Positions 52,975-64,000 of a stretch of 64,000 nt of DNA are shown in pieces. A program made the position numbers and the translations under genes. Under the pieces are notes generated by a model that worked only from the letters and a program-made list of their open reading frames with translations, did not search any database and was not told the DNA's origin. Within the stretch, counting starts at the first letter, position 1. Each line of letters begins with the position of its first letter. The DNA comes from Theristus sp. LFF4_11 (taxonomy: Eukaryota; Nematoda; Chromadorea; Monhysterida; Xyalidae), in the NCBI GenBank assembly GCA_030248135.1, contig JASANC010002724.1, positions 62,001-126,000 on the forward strand, written 5' to 3'.

Positions 52975-53410
52975 AACAATAGCAAGCAAGCACACAGCAG
53001 CGCAAAGACGTCGTGTTATGTGACAAATCCCGGCCGATCTGACAAGTTAAGCCGTGCAGCGCACGGCCAGTTTATGGTTCAATCCCTGCTCAGCATGTTT
53101 TTTTATCAACCAGCTTGCAAGGTATCAGTTTTGCATGCACACGCATAATGCTGAATGCACGCGTGGCATATCGCACAGTGGACCTAGAAACCGCGCCGCA
53201 AACGTGCGGATAATGCAGGAGTACACGCATGTGTGGTGACATTTCAGGGAACAAAAATACTGGGGGCATATCAGGGAGTCATGGGCGAAACCAGGGAGCA
53301 TAAACACCTGGGAGCATATCAGGGAGCAATGGGCGAAACCAGGGAGCACAAACACCTGGGCAGGGAGCCGCGAAATCTGCTCTCTAATCCCCCTACCCTT
53401 ACTACTGATC
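52975..53410 (+). repeat. tRNA-headed repeat with internal minisatellite, inverted copy 2
   Basis: This is the same element as 43196-43640 in the opposite orientation. It reads GTTAAGCCGTGCAGCGCACG, then GGTTCAATCCCTGCTCAGCA, then GGGAGCA/ATGGGCGAAAC/CAGGGAGCA units, ending AATCCCCCTACCCTTACTAC. It has one more minisatellite unit than copy 1. Confidence 0.75.
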
Positions 53411-54350
53411 CTCATTTCAGTTAGGATAAAAGAATGCAACGCCCTGAATGGCTGTCACGAGCTGATTCAGCCAATCAACGGTACCCGATTTCGAAATGCA
53501 GCCAATCAAAACGTTACTACAGTATGTTTCTTCAAACCTGCCAGATTCTGTCGCAGAATGGCGAGCACAAGAATTTTTGAAATAAAGAATGATGAACGGG
53601 TATCGGGTTTGGCTGAAATCAACACTTCCAGTGCGTGCTCTGTATTTTACTGAAGAAAGATGACAAGTTCAGAAAAAAAGACATGCAGTTTACCCATTTT
53701 CTGCATTCGGCGAGAAACGTAATAAACACGCTTCAGCAAACATACTTTCGTATGTACAGTTGAACATTTTTTTGTAAAACTTCATGGAGTAATCTTCTCA
53801 TTTAAACCACAACGAATTATATCACTGGAACGCGTATGGTGGCGACGAATCGGCTGGCGCTAGTGGCTCAATAATGGCATCGCGGTCATCGATCGCATAA
53901 TTGTGATTCAAGATCAAGTTCCTGCAGAACAGAGCAAATACAGTCCCGGATGTACTCAAAAACGTGTCGAGATCCAAATGAGGGTTACAATACGCAACAA
54001 TTCCACGTTGGGCGGCATGAAAGTGTTCACACACAGTCGAACTCTAAATTGTGGGGAATGAGCTGATTGGTTGGTGATCACGTGCATGCATGCTTTCTGT
54101 GCAAACCAAACTCCGCCCCCATAGCAGTTTCTGCACTAAAAGCATGCATCACGTGATAACCAACGACTCAGCTGATTCCCCACAACCCAACGGTTGGTGA
54201 TCACGTGATGCATGCTTCCTGCGCAGGTGTGGAGGTGGAGTCATGAATCGGTTGCACAGAAGCATGCATTACGTACCTGATCAACTTCAACAAATCAATT
54301 TTTTGGATAGCTTACAATTTTTGGACTTCAATTGCATGTCGCCCACTAAC
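53411..54350. other. Intergenic; AGCTGATTGGTTGGTGATCA repeats at 54035-54290
   Basis: From 54035, CAGTCGAACTCTAAATTGTG leads into AGCTGATTGGTTGGTGATCA and GTGCATGCATGCTTTCTG. The inverse arm (GCATGCATCACGTGATAACC) lies about 100 bases on, followed by a second, partial copy. Relatives lie at about 21655, 38577, 59655-59830 and 60470. No gene is seen. Confidence 0.6.
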
Positions 54351-54352
54351 AT

Positions 54353-54692
54353 TTAGTTAGACATCCACATTAGAAACTGCTGGAACGAAACTAAACGTTC
54401 GACTAATGAGTGAGGTGTCCTTAAAAGAATCCTTCCTCTGGTTATCATCGACAAAACTCTTTGGTTAAAAGATGAAAGAAAGGCGGAAAAATATTTTTCG
54501 TGAAAAAATACCAGTTTCATTTCCGAAAATAAACCCCCCCCCCCAAAAACCCGTTTTCCCACAAACATTTCATCACTGCTGTCGTGTTGCGCCTGTGTCG
54601 TTGACAAAGTCTCTACTGTTGCATTGTTGCCGACGTCCTTGGCTTCTTCCAGTTCAACGAGTGGTTTCTTTCGTCGGCGGCTCGGTCGATTC
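54353..54692 (-). CDS. Possible alternative C-terminal exon of the YY1-type gene
   Basis: If the last zinc-finger exon is spliced at GCTGG-GTGTTG (exon end 54955) to the acceptor at 54692 (AATTCAG), the phase fits. The product would continue NRPSRRRKKPLVELEEAKDV and LSTTQAQHDSSDEMFVGK. The frame then runs on to a stop at 54353 through a C/G homopolymer. The alternative is to read through to the stop at 54921. I cannot decide which is used. Confidence 0.35.
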
Positions 54693-54920
54693 CTGAATTT
54701 GAAGACAGTTTTCTTTCAGGTTCGCTCTCCGGTGGCAATTGCTAATGGCGGTGCCGGCCGAGGATAACGCTGGTCCATTTTCGTGTGAGATTCAAAATTT
54801 CCAACAGTGAAAAACAACAACAACGATCCAAAACAAAAAAACTCACTTTTAAACGTTCAATCCTCCACAAACCAACATACCACCAACACCAAGCCAGAAT
54901 CCACCAGTTTTGTCATCATA

Positions 54921-61938
<7,018 letters not shown>

Positions 61939-62077
61939 CTGAACACAACAGATTTCGTTGATGTAGTGTCGATTTTAAGGTCCTGCGACTCAATGTGCTT
62001 GCAGACATCGAAAAGAAGCTAGTCGCTATGCTATCATCATGTGGCAATTCAAAATCGCTTGCCTGAGTGAACCGGCC

Positions 62078-63139
62078 TAGGGTTAGGAGAAAAAAAAAAA
62101 AATCCGGATTTTTTTTTAAATTAAAAAAAAAATTTTTTTTTTAAAAAAAAAATTTTTTTTACAAGTTAGGTTTGTTCGAAGCGTCTCGTCGAGCTGAGTT
62201 CATCTAGACTATTTTCAGAACGATCCGGAAAACTATAAGAGCGAAAATCGTGTTTTATTGAAATTATGTCCATTTCATAGAGGGAAAGTTGCATTTTCAA
62301 CAGTAAAACAGGACAATTTTCGACGTGTACTTGAATATTGAACCGTTCTTAGTTGTTCCTCTTTAGAAAATTACCAAAATTTGACTGTGTTCAAAAATTC
62401 CTGTTTGCTGCTCAAAAAGTCGGCAACCCCTGTCGACCCGGTCGCCCCCCCCCCAAGACACTTACTTTCAGGTTCAACCAGCTATGCTATCTGCCACATG
62501 GCGAGAGCCCACTCTTCAAATCATCGTATCGAAAACACGTACCATGATTTCGCGATCACGTTGCGGGCAACTGACAGACGCAAGTTTAACACGTTAGTTT
62601 AGCTCAGCACGCAAGTTTTAACATGTGGCCATGTTATCGGGTATCTGAAAAACGGTCGTGTGATGTGGTATTAACCAACATCTCCGCTCCAATTGTTTAA
62701 CAATATATCGCACAACTCCATTGTAGACCTATAACATACGCCAATCAACAAAATATCATGTTCATCTCATGGCCTACCGACTGAAAAAACATGTTCTAAG
62801 TTGCAAGAAAACGATTTCTGAAACGATATTTCAATTCAGTTAAGTCATTTCAACGCTAAAAATTGACTCTAGAAGTCATCCAAATCGAAAAACATGGAGT
62901 ACGTCGGTCAAAATGACCAAATAATGACATGTACCTAAGCACACAAAGAAGTTGGGAAGAAAATTTGGTTTGAACTTTCAAAAAATTATGCCATAAATCG
63001 AATTTTCAGAGCAAAGTAGAAGAAAAAATTTTCAAATTTTTTTTTTAAGTTTGAAAAAAAAAATCCAAATTTTTTTTTTTAAAAAAAAAACGAAAAAAAA
63101 ATAAAAAAAAAATTTTTTTTTTCAAAGCCCCTAACCCTA
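62078..63139. mobile_element. hAT-like element with TAGGGTTAGG ends and A/T palindromes (1,062 bp)
   Basis: The ends TAGGGTTAGG and CCTAACCCTA are inverted, and the element is flanked by the exact 8-bp duplication AACCGGCC (62070-62077 and 63140-63147). Immediately inside each end, about 80-120 bases alternate runs of A and T that can pair. The 850-bp interior has no significant ORF. Confidence 0.8.
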
Positions 63140-63147
63140 AACCGGCC

Positions 63148-63455
63148 CTATTTCTGTTTACCAAATACCGCTAACAGCGGCGCAAATATTGAAAATATAA
63201 TTGAGGTTTTTTTAAGATAATGTATCAGTTAATAAAAATTGCATCACGAAACATTGACATCATAAGAAAAGAGACCACGGGCAAGACGAAAACGAAAACA
63301 AGCTCTGTTTCAACAAAATGTGTCTCACCAATCACCTCAGAACAGAACCACGTCAACACTGACACAAAAAAACTCGACGCAAATACTGAGTTTCAAACAA
63401 AAATTTACCTAATCGTTCAAAACAGTTCAGGATCAAGTAAATCATGCCAAACTAG
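63148..63455. other. No gene seen
   Basis: A 98-codon plus-strand frame (63220-63516) runs into the flanking transposon and has no recognisable domain. It is Lys/Thr-rich and is probably chance. Confidence 0.4.
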
Positions 63456-64000
63456 AGTTGGTAAAAAACCGGTTTTTTACATTGCCAGGAAAAAAACGGT
63501 TTCTTTTCCGTTTTAAAACCGTTTTAAAAACATAAAAAAACCGAATGCTTCCCACCTCCTAAACTTTTCAGAACTTGGCATCTTGAACTCAAAATAGGAA
63601 ATACATCAAAATTAGTGATTTTGAACAGCGCAAAATGCTGTTTTCGGGCATACAACCGACCCAATATGCTATTTTTGCCACCAAATGCTGCCCAATTTTT
63701 TTGTTTCAAATCAAATTAATTTCGCTTTTATTGGTTTCCAGGGCAGCACGTTCAATAAATTGAAAACAAAGACTGGGCAGTGACCGTGTAGGTGTGGGGA
63801 GCGGGGAGGGACGGTTGCAAGGAGACCGGATAGCTGACCCCGATTAGGGGGCGAGATTTGCAGAACTGCAAAGTGAAACCGGTGGCGGATTGCGTTTGAA
63901 AAATAACATTTCATCAGTTACCCTTTGCAAATCGACAACATCGTCAGTCAGTCTGCATATGCACTTAGTTTAGCACTCACCTTGTCTTCATCATATTTCA
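63456..64000. mobile_element. hAT-like element, second copy, cut by the window edge
   Basis: From TAGAGTTGGTAAAAAACCGG it follows 56446-57000 almost base for base, including CCCCGATTAGGGGGCGAGAT and GACAACATCGTCAGTCAGTC. The right end lies outside the window. Confidence 0.85.

Noticed and set aside
62078..63139. Interstitial telomere sequence from TAGGGTTAGG
   Set aside because: There is only one partial repeat at each end, and the 8-bp target duplications identify the ends as transposon termini.

Overview
The window is repeat-rich invertebrate animal nuclear DNA. Genes are split by introns with GT/AG borders and T-rich TTTTCAG-type acceptors. There are no operons, and a large share of the sequence is mobile elements. 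The splice-acceptor style and the cysteine-rich secreted gene families look nematode-like, but I cannot fix the phylum from sequence alone. All gene models were built by hand from splice sites, reading-frame phase and comparison between local paralogs.

Layout. (1) 1-14.6 kb: two head-to-tail paralogs (minus strand) of a small secreted EF-hand protein. The right copy (11871-14590) is complete in five exons. Intron 2 of the left copy is occupied by a 9.3-kb LTR retrotransposon (695-10007). (2) 14.8-18.3 kb: a composite element made of several tandem-repeat families in a fixed order, ending in a 1-kb inverted-repeat module. Related copies lie at 31.6-35.4 and 35.4-37.6 kb. (3) 20.2-26.8 kb: two tandem plus-strand paralogs of a cysteine-rich secreted protein. 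(4) 27.3-42.7 kb: two tandem minus-strand paralogs of another secreted protein family. The downstream copy (27276-39097) is intact at 272 codons. The upstream copy (39640-42731) is a pseudogene with two stops, a frameshift and a mariner-like insertion in its last exon. (5) 43-53.5 kb: an orphan exon, tRNA-derived and foldback repeats including an inverted pair 9 kb apart, a 1.33-kb tandem duplication and GC-rich palindromic units. (6) 54.4-61.9 kb: a minus-strand YY1-type zinc-finger transcription factor with phase-consistent exons and several transposons in its introns. (7) 62-64 kb: two hAT-like non-autonomous elements.

The most unusual signal is in the retrotransposon. The octamer CATGGAGG occurs 15 times on its sense strand, and nowhere else on the plus strand of the window that I could find. 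In all 15 cases the two bases on each side are complementary (one G-T wobble), and a third pair forms in 13. The stem sequences differ between copies (GGT/ACC, GCA/TGC, GAT/ATC, GCT/AGC, GGC/GCC, GAC/GTC, ACGT/ACGT and others), and the octamer falls in all three reading frames. This is the pattern expected of a repeated RNA hairpin with a fixed loop and compensating stems. The same element has nearly identical LTRs (5 differences in 519 bases). Its long open reading frames carry RT, RNase H and integrase zinc-domain relics that lack the expected catalytic motifs, and a separate 3' ORF has two CCHC zinc knuckles. It therefore looks like a recently mobile, non-autonomous element.

Other points of interest are two cases where an intron present in one tandem paralog is absent from the other and holds repeats, and a hAT-like insertion whose 8-bp target duplication copied a 3' splice site of the YY1 gene.
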